Part shown: positions 7,218 to 14,490 of the stretch, one piece after another
Position numbering within the stretch: position 1 is the stretch's first letter
Layout: every line of letters begins with the position of its first letter
Assembly (NCBI GenBank): GCA_011322515.1
Contig: DRMS01000188.1
Span: forward strand, 1-22,089
Reading direction: 5' to 3'
Source of the DNA: Leucothrix mucor
GTDB lineage: Bacteria; Pseudomonadota; Gammaproteobacteria; Thiotrichales; Thiotrichaceae
Length of the DNA: 22,089 nucleotides
Notes under the pieces: generated by a model
The model's input: only the letters and a program-made list of their open reading frames with translations
What the model was told of the DNA's origin: nothing
Database searches by the model: none
Position numbers and translations under genes: made by a program

Positions 7218-8278
7218 AAATACTGGATTGGTATCTCTGGAAATCAACCTTACAAGGACTACTAGTCGCTTGGCTCGCCTTAGTGATGTTGGATGTGTTT
7301 TTTGCCTTTATTAATGAACTTAAAAGCACCAATGATCAATACACCAGTTTTAAAGCCCTCATCTATTTAACCTACACGCTACCCGCTCGTTTTTATGAGT
7401 TTTTTCCAACCGCCACCTTAGTGGGTAGCTTATTAGGGCTAGGCAATCTAGCCGCTAACTCTGAGTTTATTGCCATGCGCGCGGCAGGTTTCTCGATTAG
7501 GGATATTATTTTCTCTGTTCTTAAACTGGGCGTATTATTGACTATATTGGCCTTTCTAGTCGGCGAATGGGTTGTTCCTGCCAGTGATTTACAGGCACGA
7601 AATTATCTAGCAACCTTAAAAAATAAAAATATCTACCTTGTGAGTGAAGCAGGTCTGTGGATCAAGCAAAAAGACAGCATGATACATATTGGCAAAGTCT
7701 GGTCACAAGATAAACTATCGGATGTCACCATCTACCGCATGAAAGCTGATCGTAGCGGGCTGGATAAAATCATTAAAGCAGAGTCAGTCACCGCTGTAAA
7801 AAATGGCTGGCAATTAGGTAACGTGAAAGAAAGCACCTTTGAAAAAAAACGCGTTAATACAGAAGCCATCAAGCAAATTAATAATGCCGACTTACTGGAT
7901 GCTGAAATACTCAAAATAGCTGCGATGAAACCCGAACAACTTTCAGGAAGTGCATTACGCAAAGTGATTAAGCATCAAAAAGCAAACGCATTAAAATCAG
8001 ATAAATTTGAACTCGCCTACTGGAAGCGCTTTTCCGTCCCCCTTTCAACATTGGTCATGCTCATCCTCGCCATGCCCTTTCTCTTTGGTTCGCAACGGGG
8101 TGGCGGTACAGGGCAACGTGTTTTTATTGGAATAATTGTTGGAATCACCTTTTTTCTGCTAAATCGCGTACTGAATGAATTAGGTATTGTTTACGGCATT
8201 ATGCCTATTATTAGCGCTTTCTTACCACTGTTTATCTTCTTACTAATCAGTTTATTGGTATTACGGCGTATTCGTTAG
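7214..8278 (+). CDS. lptG: LPS export ABC transporter permease LptG
   Basis: 354 residues, YjgP/YjgQ family, partner of LptF. The opening MKILDWYLWKSTLQGLLVAW and the YTLPARFYEFFPTATLVGSL segment (about 55-74) are characteristic of LptG. The N-terminal membrane segments are followed by a periplasmic domain (about 125-255), and the last 90 residues contain three more hydrophobic segments (SVPLSTLVMLILAMPFLFGS, then IIVGITFFLLNRVLNELG and a final one). It ends LVLRRIR. It is the last gene of the acyltransferase-lptF-lptG unit. I found no convincing plus-strand terminator directly after it. Confidence 0.96.
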   Translation: MKILDWYLWKSTLQGLLVAWLALVMLDVFFAFINELKSTNDQYTSFKALIYLTYTLPARFYEFFPTATLVGSLLGLGNLAANSEFIAMRAAGFSIRDIIFSVLKLGVLLTILAFLVGEWVVPASDLQARNYLATLKNKNIYLVSEAGLWIKQKDSMIHIGKVWSQDKLSDVTIYRMKADRSGLDKIIKAESVTAVKNGWQLGNVKESTFEKKRVNTEAIKQINNADLLDAEILKIAAMKPEQLSGSALRKVIKHQKANALKSDKFELAYWKRFSVPLSTLVMLILAMPFLFGSQRGGGTGQRVFIGIIVGITFFLLNRVLNELGIVYGIMPIISAFLPLFIFLLISLLVLRRIR

Positions 8279-8780
8279 ATAAAAAAGACCGTTTGTTGGG
8301 GATATTTGTTCATTTGGGACTTTAAAGCATACTAATGCTATTCGAGAAGTTTAAAAGGGGCAAAGATGGTGTGCTGGTGTGCACTTACAAAAAAAGAGAC
8401 CCTAGCCGGGGAAAGCAAGGGTCTCGGGTGAGATCGGCAATGTTTTTATTTTTGGTATTAATAAATTGCTCTTAATCTCAGGGGCTTGCTGGTAAATCTT
8501 CTTTTCTGTTGTTTACCATGCAATTGTTTATATTATTGCAATAGAGATGCCAACTTTTAATCTTTCTTCTGATAAATTCTCAAGTAATTGTTATAATTAT
8601 AAATATTCTATCTGTTTGAGATTTTTCAGTCTCTATATTTTAACCATAATAGATGACACACCTGTCACAAACTCCCAATAATTGTCATTTTTTCCCTCAA
8701 AAAAATATTGTCCACAGCAAATATCAGCTACTTTTATTTAAATAGACATGAAAACCAATTGGGAATAATGAGATATAACA
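8279..8780. other. Non-coding stretch between lptG and the cold-shock gene
   Basis: AT-rich, no convincing gene on either strand. Overlapping 62-codon frames on opposite strands at about 8708-8912 lack ribosome sites and family features. The one strong structure is the minus-strand terminator hairpin at 8396-8425. A 13-codon minus-strand frame (ATG at about 8519, MVNNRKEDLPASP) lies upstream of that terminator but cannot be supported as a gene. Confidence 0.5.
8389..8425 (-). terminator. Orphan intrinsic terminator on the minus strand
   Basis: GAGACCCT (8396-8403) and AGGGTCTC (8418-8425) form a perfect 8-bp stem with a 14-base loop. Read on the minus strand the stem is followed directly by seven T residues (plus-strand A-run 8389-8395), a classical Rho-independent terminator. 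On the plus strand no T-run follows directly, so it does not obviously serve lptG. No minus-strand gene precedes it, which points to an unannotated leftward transcript. Confidence 0.7.
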
Positions 8781-8810
8781 TTGACTATTGTATAACTGCC
8801 TATATATACT
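8781..8810 (+). promoter_or_regulatory. Promoter and long leader of the cold-shock gene
   Basis: TTGACT (8781-8786) is followed by TATATATACT, giving TATATA at 16 bp or TATACT at 18 bp spacing. Transcription from here would leave a leader of about 150 nt before the start codon at 8969. Long, structured leaders are typical of cold-inducible cspA-type genes, where they act as RNA thermosensors; that role is inferred here. Confidence 0.6.
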
Positions 8811-8968
8811 TCGAACAGCTTGAAAGTACGTTTTATATTTATGCAACACCATTTCGATGTTCCTTGGTTCCTCGTCCTGCTTTTCATAATTCATAGCAAC
8901 ATATTTCAGCAATACCCGTCTTAGCTCTTTATCTAGGACTATACATTTGAATAAATAGGATACACATT

Positions 8969-9175
8969 ATGTCTACAACTACTGGAACTGTTAAATGGTT
9001 CAACGAAGCAAAAGGTTTTGGTTTTATCGAGCAAGAGTCTGGCCCTGATGTTTTTGCTCATTTCAGCGCGATTCAAGGCGATGGCTTTAAGACTTTAGAA
9101 GAAGGTCAAAAAGTTGAGTTTACTGTAACAGACGGTCAAAAAGGACCTCAGGCTGAGAATATCGTAGCCATCTAG
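8969..9175 (+). CDS. Cold-shock protein, CspA family
   Basis: 68 residues forming a single cold-shock domain (OB fold). The nucleic-acid-binding motifs are KGFGFIE (RNP1, about 15-21) and DVFAHFSAI (RNP2, about 27-35); the opening GTVKWFNEAKGFGF is nearly invariant in the family. Such proteins bind single-stranded RNA and DNA, melt RNA structure and assist translation or antitermination. The Shine-Dalgarno AGGAT lies about 8 bp before the ATG. It is monocistronic, with a long leader upstream and family A copy 3 about 40 bp downstream. Whether it is cold-induced or constitutive cannot be read from the protein. Confidence 0.97.
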   Translation: MSTTTGTVKWFNEAKGFGFIEQESGPDVFAHFSAIQGDGFKTLEEGQKVEFTVTDGQKGPQAENIVAI

Positions 9176-9213
9176 TTGCTCCCATCCGCACCGAACTATT
9201 GTTTAGTTTTGTG

Positions 9214-9357
9214 AGCTACCAACTTAAGGCAGGACAAGTAAAGTCATAGCAAACAACCCGCACCCTTCGACAAGCTCAGGGAACTAGCTTCCTGAGCTTG
9301 TCGAAGGGTGTGGGTGAATAGCAGAAATATGAACTGTCCCGCCTTAAACTGGTAGCC
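9214..9357 (-). mobile_element. Family A element, copy 3 (short form) with 8-bp target duplication
   Basis: 144 bp with terminal repeats AGCTACCAACTTAAGGC and GCCTTAAACTGGTAGCC. The interior is a perfect 20-bp stem (9261-9280 with 9291-9310) and a 10-base loop, extendable by five bases with one wobble. It is flanked by a perfect 8-bp direct repeat, GTTTTGTG at 9206-9213 and 9358-9365. Compared with the long form it lacks the middle module (about 24 bp). It lies just 3' of the cold-shock gene and can act as its terminator. Confidence 0.92.
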
Positions 9358-9365
9358 GTTTTGTG

Positions 9366-9616
9366 CGGATATTTTAATACCCCTCCCCTACTCTTAGTCA
9401 TCTTCACTCTGAAGAAAATTACACATAAAAAACCAACAAATTATTAATCTCTCTTCCTTTTCCCGCTCTACGTCTTTGCAAAAGCTATACTTCCCATAAA
9501 TGCTGTTAGTAATTTAACAAAAATGTAACTGGCATTCTCTCTATAGAGTTATGAAAATACCCTGATACTATCAATTTAAAATGGGATTATTATGCCCCTT
9601 TGGTATAAAAAAACAG
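9366..9616. other. Non-coding region before the ABC transporter operon
   Basis: AT-rich, no open frame of note. It holds a short ATACC/GGTAT complementarity (about 9555 and 9602) just upstream of the terminator at 9617-9650. That arrangement could be a small RNA or a leader attenuator of the ABC operon. I see no well-spaced promoter. Confidence 0.35.
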
Positions 9617-9650
9617 TTCTCTGCGTCTTTTTTTTGCCAGAGAATTTTTT
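9617..9650 (+). terminator. Intrinsic terminator upstream of the ABC transporter operon
   Basis: TTCTCTG (9617-9623) and CAGAGAA (9638-9644) form a perfect 7-bp stem with a T-rich 14-base loop, followed by six T residues (9645-9650). A run of seven A residues just before it makes it potentially bidirectional. It sits about 50 bp before the ABC ATPase start, so it ends an upstream transcript or works as an attenuator. Confidence 0.55.
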
Positions 9651-9666
9651 CCTTAAACTGGTAGCC
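9651..9666. repeat. Solitary family A right end
   Basis: CCTTAAACTGGTAGCC is identical to the end of a family A element, but has no hairpin interior or opposite end next to it. It directly follows the T-run of the terminator. It is probably a recombination or deletion remnant. Confidence 0.55.
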
Positions 9667-9699
9667 TACCCTGACAATTAAATTAAACGCTTAGAAATC

Positions 9700-10440
9700 A
9701 TGACAAAAAAATTGCTAATTCAGGCTACTCATCTACACTGCTATTATGGCAAACACCATGCACTCAATGATATTAGCGTTACATTATATCAAGGTGAGGT
9801 ATTAGGCTTATTGGGGCAAAATGGGGCAGGGAAATCAACTACTATGCAACTCCTAACGGGCAATCTCGCACCTGCTCGTGGTACTATCCGCATCAATTCT
9901 ATTGACTTGCAAGATCAGCCGATTGAAGCAAAGCGGCAATTAGGCTATCTCCCCGAAACACCCCCGCTCTATCGCGATATGCGTGTATTGGAATATTTGC
10001 GTTATTGTGCACGTTTGCATGATATTTCCAAGGCTAATTTAGAGACTGCTATTAATAAGGTATTGAAGCGCTGTGGATTAGAGGACATGCAACAACGGCT
10101 AATTGGCAATTTATCTAAGGGTTATCAGCAACGTGTTGGTATTGCACAAGCCATTATTCACGAGCCTGCGGTGATTATTTTAGATGAACCTACCGTGGGG
10201 CTTGACCCTATTCAAATCCAAGAAATTCGTGATCTGATTAAAAAATTAGCTCAAGATCATAGCGTGATTTTATCCACGCATATTTTACAAGAGGTTGAGG
10301 CAGTTTGTGATCGGGTGCAGATTATTAAAAAGGGACAAACTGTCTTTGTTGATAGCTTAGATAAACTTAAAAATTATCAAAATAATAAAGTAACGGCAAA
10401 TGCTTCTTTAGAAAATATCTTTACTGCATTGGTTTCTTAA
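9700..10440 (+). CDS. ABC transporter ATP-binding protein, GldA/NatA-like
   Basis: 246 residues, a complete ABC ATPase. Walker A is GQNGAGKST (39-47), the Q-loop region is GYLPETPPL with Glu where many ABC proteins have Gln (as in GldA/NatA types), the signature is LSKGYQQR (138-145), Walker B is VIILDEP (158-164) and the switch histidine is His194 in STHILQE. It energises the two-gene membrane partner that follows. The stop overlaps the permease start as TAATG. The ribosome site is weak. The three genes match the GldA-GldF-GldG set known from Bacteroidetes gliding and found widely in non-gliding proteobacteria, where the substrate is not established. Confidence 0.92.
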   Translation: MTKKLLIQATHLHCYYGKHHALNDISVTLYQGEVLGLLGQNGAGKSTTMQLLTGNLAPARGTIRINSIDLQDQPIEAKRQLGYLPETPPLYRDMRVLEYLRYCARLHDISKANLETAINKVLKRCGLEDMQQRLIGNLSKGYQQRVGIAQAIIHEPAVIILDEPTVGLDPIQIQEIRDLIKKLAQDHSVILSTHILQEVEAVCDRVQIIKKGQTVFVDSLDKLKNYQNNKVTANASLENIFTALVS

Positions 10441-11192
10441 TGAATAAAATAACCCTGATTGGATTGACCGAATTCAAACGATACTTTAATTCGCCACTAG
10501 CATGGAGCATTTTAGCTATCTTGCAATTTATATTGGCAATGATGTTTCTGCTCTTAATTGATGGCTTTATCACGGGCATACAAACTGAAAGCGTGGGGCA
10601 GGACATTTCTATCGGTGTCACCGATGTCGTTGTATCGCGTATTTACTTATGGGCTGGCGTTATTATGTTGGGAGTCATGCCTATTTTAACCATGCGTTGT
10701 TTTGCCGAAGAGCGCATGAATAAAACCCTACCCTTATTAATCTCCTCCCCTATTAGTTTTATTCAGCTAGTAGTCGGTAAATATCTTGCCTTAGCGTTAC
10801 TGGTTTTAATTGTTGTCATAATGGTTAGCTTAATGCCACTGTCACTTTTTATCGGCACAGAGCTTGACTATGGACGCATAGCCACCTCTGCTTTAGGACT
10901 ATTTTTGCTCCTAGCATCCTTTGCAGCGGCAGGGCTTTATATTTCATCACTGACCGCGCAACCCATTATTGCGGCAGTAGCCAGCTTTGGATTATTATTG
11001 CTTCTAGTGGTTTTTTATATCTCAGGAACGAGCAGTACTAATGCCAGTGAGTTGTTTGTTTATTTATCCCACATTAGCCACTTCTTTTCTTTTACTGATG
11101 GAATATTAAGTAGCGTTGATATTGCTTATTATATTATTTTTATTCTTCTCTTTTTAGTATTGACAGTGCTTCGTCTGGATTCACAACGATGA
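10440..11192 (+). CDS. ABC-2-type transporter permease, GldF-like
   Basis: 250 residues with about six hydrophobic segments, starting near residue 20 (AWSILAILQFILAMMFLLLI) and ending with YYIIFILLFLVLTVLRLDSQR. The conserved RCFAEERMNKTLPLLISSPIS segment (about 84-104) is the coupling region typical of ABC-2/GldF permeases, where the ATPase docks. It forms the membrane channel for the preceding ATPase. The start overlaps the ATPase stop (TAATG) and the end overlaps the GldG-like gene by ATGA (11189-11192), so all three are translated together. Confidence 0.9.
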   Translation: MNKITLIGLTEFKRYFNSPLAWSILAILQFILAMMFLLLIDGFITGIQTESVGQDISIGVTDVVVSRIYLWAGVIMLGVMPILTMRCFAEERMNKTLPLLISSPISFIQLVVGKYLALALLVLIVVIMVSLMPLSLFIGTELDYGRIATSALGLFLLLASFAAAGLYISSLTAQPIIAAVASFGLLLLLVVFYISGTSSTNASELFVYLSHISHFFSFTDGILSSVDIAYYIIFILLFLVLTVLRLDSQR

Positions 11193-12544
11193 AAAATTTT
11201 TTACTTAAATTAAACAAACTGTCATCACGCCTTCTTTTTTTAGTGCTAACGGGTATTGTTGCATGGCTAAGCTATCAAACACCGTTCACTTTCGATGCCA
11301 CACGAGGCAATCGCAACACCTTAGCCGAACCCACTCAACAATTATTAAAAGGATTACAACAACCCCTTATTTTTACCGCCTATGTACCTGATGAACCTGA
11401 GCTACACCAGCAATTACGTGAGTTAGTGGCAAAATATCAGAAATTTAACCATCAAGTCTCATTAGACATAATCAATCCTGATATTAATCCCGAACGCGCA
11501 CAGCAAGATGGTGTACAAAATCAACGCCAAGTGGTGCTACGGCTAGGCAAACAGTCTGAGGTATTAGGCTCAGTCAGCGAACAAAGTGTTGTCAATGCGA
11601 TCCAGCGGTTGCAACGTAATGATCATCGACTAGTGATTTTTTTAGAAGGACATAAAGAAGCCGAATTATTTGATAATAGCTCCGCAGGACTCAGCGACCT
11701 TGCGAATGAGCTAGAAAGTAAAGGCTATAAACTACAGCCACATGCCTTATTAAACACTGGCTCAATCCCTAAAAATACCAGTTTTGTGGTGATTGCCGCA
11801 CCGAAACAAGCTTACACACCTGATGAAGTCACTATATTACAAGACTATATTCAGCAAGGTGGTAATCTACTCTGGCTAGAAGAGCCTAAAAGTAAATCAG
11901 GCTTAACAGCATTGCAAAAAACATTAACCATTAATATTCCTGAAGGTCGATTATTAAGCATTGATAATAAACCACGTATTGATATTAATAGCCCAACCTT
12001 AATTCCCATAACGCGCTATGGTGAAGCTGATGTTATGCGACAACAGCAGGGACAAACACTCTTTTCCTATGCAACCCTTGTACAACGTGATTTAGCTAAA
12101 AAACCAACGTGGGATTTTGATGCAATACTCACTACCAGTAATAAAGTCTGGCTTGAAACTAACTCGACCCCACTTTCAAAAAATATTCAATATGATCAAG
12201 ACAGTAATGATATAGCAGGTCCTGTATCGCTTGGTATCGCGCTCAGTAAAGAAGGCAAAGGTAAGGATGGCAAACAACAGCGCATTATTGTTATTGGTGA
12301 TAGTAATTTTATGCGTAATGGTTTTATTGGTTATGCAGGCAATTTGGAGCTAAGTGAACACCTCTTTAACTGGCTCAGTGCCAATGAACATTTGTTAGTT
12401 ATTCCTGCAAAAGTTGCGCCTGATACAAAAATAGAGTTACAAGACTGGCAACTCTACACCATTGGCATCTTTTTCTTATTTATATTGCCGATTGGGTTAA
12501 TTAGTATTGGACTAGTACGCTGGATTAGAAGAAAGAGAAGCTAA
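11189..12544 (+). CDS. GldG-family ABC transporter auxiliary protein
   Basis: 451 residues. One membrane segment lies near the N-terminus (LLFLVLTGIVAWLSYQTPF, about 15-33) and one near the C-terminus (LYTIGIFFLFILPIGLISIGLVRW, about 422-445), with a large external domain between. The FTFDATRGNRNTLAEPTQQLL opening and VVIAAPKQAYTPDEVTILQDYIQQGGNLLWLEEP are typical of the GldG/ABC_transp_aux domain. It is last of the three-gene operon. In many proteobacteria a DUF4340 gene follows as a fourth member; here there is none and repeats begin at the stop codon. The bases at the stop (TAAGGAAGTTC) resemble a family B end, so the 3' edge may have been remodelled. Confidence 0.88.
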   Translation: MKNFLLKLNKLSSRLLFLVLTGIVAWLSYQTPFTFDATRGNRNTLAEPTQQLLKGLQQPLIFTAYVPDEPELHQQLRELVAKYQKFNHQVSLDIINPDINPERAQQDGVQNQRQVVLRLGKQSEVLGSVSEQSVVNAIQRLQRNDHRLVIFLEGHKEAELFDNSSAGLSDLANELESKGYKLQPHALLNTGSIPKNTSFVVIAAPKQAYTPDEVTILQDYIQQGGNLLWLEEPKSKSGLTALQKTLTINIPEGRLLSIDNKPRIDINSPTLIPITRYGEADVMRQQQGQTLFSYATLVQRDLAKKPTWDFDAILTTSNKVWLETNSTPLSKNIQYDQDSNDIAGPVSLGIALSKEGKGKDGKQQRIIVIGDSNFMRNGFIGYAGNLELSEHLFNWLSANEHLLVIPAKVAPDTKIELQDWQLYTIGIFFLFILPIGLISIGLVRWIRRKRS

Positions 12545-12564
12545 GGAAGTTCAAAATAACAAAC

Positions 12565-12586
12565 CTACCAACTTAAAATGGGACAC
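12565..12586. repeat. Solitary family A end after the GldG-like gene
   Basis: CTACCAACTTAAAATGGGAC matches the right-hand family A terminus with changes in the middle. No interior follows. It directly follows a family B-like end (TAAGGAAGTTCAAAATAAC, 12542-12560), so this spot has received both kinds of element. Confidence 0.45.
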
Positions 12587-12658
12587 CCAGTAATTTCAAA
12601 TGGTTAGCTATCATTCGTAGTAGCTTCTCATAATTAACGGGTCGGAGTACAAGCTAGG

Positions 12659-12823
12659 GACTACCACTTTAAGGCGGGACAGTTCATATTTCTGCTATTC
12701 ACCCGCACCTTCGACAAGCTCAGGAAGCAGTGTCCTGAATCTACCGAAGGTAGTTCCCTGAGCTTGTCGAAGGGTGCGGGTTGTTTGCTATGACGTTACT
12801 TGTCCCGCCTTAAGTTGGTAGCC
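12659..12823 (+). repeat. Family A element, copy 4 (long form)
   Basis: 165 bp, left end GACTACCACTTTAAGGCGGG, right end CCCGCCTTAAGTTGGTAGCC. The interior has the three-arm long form, with small deletions in the arms (CGCACCTTCGAC, GAAGGTAGTT). No matching direct repeat flanks it. It lies in the 565-bp gap between the GldG-like gene and rsgA. Confidence 0.9.
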
Positions 12824-12858
12824 ATTTTGACAAAGTATCTATTTGCCACGAAAATTAT

Positions 12859-13010
12859 GGAAGAGCCTGAATTTACCTATAATGCGCTGATTTTTTGTTC
12901 TTGATTGGAGCATCTCAAGAGGGGCATAGTTGCCCTACACAACGATTGAGATGATTCAAGCAGGAGCAAAAGGACAAGTAAGATGGGTAAAATCACTGCT
13001 TAGAACTTCC
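12859..13010. mobile_element. Family B MITE-like element, copy 4
   Basis: 152 bp. The left end GGAAGAGCCTGAATTTACC follows TTAT, and the right end TTAGAACTTCC is followed by TTA (13011-13013). Interior stem: GCATCTCAA against TTGAGATG. It has the fullest interior of the family, including GCATAGTTGCCCTACACAACG, which aligns to the reverse complement of copy 1 (GCATAGTTACTCTACGCAACG). From here to rsgA (13014-13109) I see only a 14-bp palindrome-like CAAGCT/AGCTTG and no gene. Confidence 0.7.
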
Positions 13011-13109
13011 TTACTACTTCCAGTTACCACTTTTCAGGTAACAAGTTTTAGCCCATGTTAGGCACACTAGCCACAAGCTAAAGCTTGAACTCCAAAAATA
13101 TGATCTGAC

Positions 13110-14051
13110 TTACAGTTTATGAGAAGTTACATCCATATTAGTTAACGCGTTTAAATAACGCTGATAGCGCCCTTTTGATATTTCTCCTTGCTCAACAGCT
13201 GTTCTCACCGCACATTGTGGCTCGTGATAATGGGTACAGTTATTAAAGCGACATGCATATACATAGGATGCAAATTCACGATAGCCGTCGCTTAACTTTT
13301 TTTCTGTCAGCTCATCTAGCACATAATCACGCACTCCTGGCGAGTCGATCAAATACGCTTCATCACCGAGACCATAGAGTGTTGCCGTGGTGGTGGTATG
13401 CTGCCCCTCTCCTGATTGTGATATTTCTTTGACTAGCAATTCTATATCAGGCAAAAAATGTTGCGCTATAGAGGATTTCCCTACGCCCGAACGACCTACG
13501 AAAATATTCGTTTTCGCCTTCATAAGTTGACGTAGTTCGTCAATGCCCTCACCTGAATTAGCATTGATTGCAATAACAGGGTAGTCAATATCACGATAAT
13601 CTTGCAATGCTTTATGATCTGCTTTTGTCGCTTGTTTTTGTTCTAAATCACTTTTATTCATTACAATAATAACCTCAGCATCAAGCTGATGCGCTACTAT
13701 TAAATAACGATCAACTAGCTCCCAAAGTGGTCGAGGCAACCATGAACTCGTTACGATTATCTGGTCAATATTGGCAGCAATGGTTTTCGGCGTTCCGCGA
13801 TAGGTGCGGCGAGTGAGGGCATTTTTGCGTGGTAGAAGTTTAGAAACGGTGGCATTTCCATGCAAATTGGCATGCCAGATCACATAATCACCACAGGCAA
13901 TATGATCTAATTTTCTCTTTGTAGTGCAACGTATAGGACGCTGATCACCATTAGAGACTAACAATTCAGAGCCAAAGCGAGTAATGACTCGCCCTGACTG
14001 TTTTTCTGCATTGCCAGTCGTCTTGCTAACAGCAACCTTCTTATTGCTCAT
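13110..14051 (-). CDS. rsgA: Small ribosomal subunit biogenesis GTPase RsgA
   Basis: 313 residues, circularly permuted GTPase. In order: an N-terminal OB domain (about 20-75), G4 NKSD (132-135), G1 GRSGVGKSS (186-194), G2 region GEGQHTTTTATL (about 214-225), G3 DSPG (236-239), and a C-terminal zinc site Cys267-x4-Cys272-x-His274-x5-Cys280. It checks late maturation of the 30S subunit and is stimulated by the ribosome. It is last in a three-gene minus-strand unit, 12 bp after the cytochrome c gene. rsgA next to orn, as here across the M48 protease and cytochrome genes, is a common gammaproteobacterial association. Confidence 0.97.
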   Translation of the reverse strand: MSNKKVAVSKTTGNAEKQSGRVITRFGSELLVSNGDQRPIRCTTKRKLDHIACGDYVIWHANLHGNATVSKLLPRKNALTRRTYRGTPKTIAANIDQIIVTSSWLPRPLWELVDRYLIVAHQLDAEVIIVMNKSDLEQKQATKADHKALQDYRDIDYPVIAINANSGEGIDELRQLMKAKTNIFVGRSGVGKSSIAQHFLPDIELLVKEISQSGEGQHTTTTATLYGLGDEAYLIDSPGVRDYVLDELTEKKLSDGYREFASYVYACRFNNCTHYHEPQCAVRTAVEQGEISKGRYQRYLNALTNMDVTSHKL

Positions 14052-14063
14052 ATTTTATTTTTC

Positions 14064-14411
14064 TCATTGATCATCCTTTTTATTTTTAGTCTCTTCTTTA
14101 TTTTTAATTTCTTCTTTACTATTATTTTTTGTTGAAAATTTATAATATGCTTTGTTTAAATAAGCCACCACATCTTCTATTTCATCATCGAATAAATTAG
14201 TACTTAACTGTGAGTCGCATTTGCGTACTTGTGAATTTAATGCAATCAATGTTTTTACCTTTCTATCTTTACGTGTGAACATTTCATTGCTTTGGTGGCA
14301 ACGCACACAGTCTGAAGCTGCATATATTTTCTTGCCCTTAGTCGCATTTCCATCAGCATAAGCTGTACTTGCTAGTAGCATTCCACATAGTATCATTGTT
14401 ATTTTAGTCAT
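14064..14411 (-). CDS. Small exported c-type cytochrome
   Basis: 115 residues. A signal peptide (MTKITMILCGMLLASTAYADG) with likely cleavage after AYA precedes a single haem site CVRCH (about residues 36-40). The rest of the domain (RKVKTLIALNSQVRKCDSQL and DDEIEDVVAYLNKAYYKF) matches a family of small monohaem proteins rather than a classical class I cytochrome. The distal ligand is not obvious; Met44 is too close. The tail is a low-complexity run rich in Lys, Glu and Asn (about 97-115). It is periplasmic and its redox partner is unknown. It lies 79 bp after the M48 protease and 12 bp before rsgA on the same strand. Confidence 0.85.
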   Translation of the reverse strand: MTKITMILCGMLLASTAYADGNATKGKKIYAASDCVRCHQSNEMFTRKDRKVKTLIALNSQVRKCDSQLSTNLFDDEIEDVVAYLNKAYYKFSTKNNSKEEIKNKEETKNKKDDQ

Positions 14412-14490
14412 ATTTTTTCCCGCCCTGATTTGGAGAATTTAGTTGGTTATTTGCAGAAACAAAAAACCATACCTTTCTTTGTCGTTGTGT

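Noticed and set aside
8708..8912. Two overlapping 62-codon open frames on opposite strands
   Set aside because: No ribosome sites or family features; they lie over the promoter and leader of the cold-shock gene and look like chance frames in AT-rich DNA.
9291..9310. Family A hairpins as ordinary intrinsic terminators only
   Set aside because: Terminal inverted repeats and 8-bp target duplications show they are transposable units, although terminator activity is possible.
13074..13087. CAAGCT-AA-AGCTTG palindrome as an rsgA terminator
   Set aside because: The stem is only six bases and no T-run follows on the minus strand.
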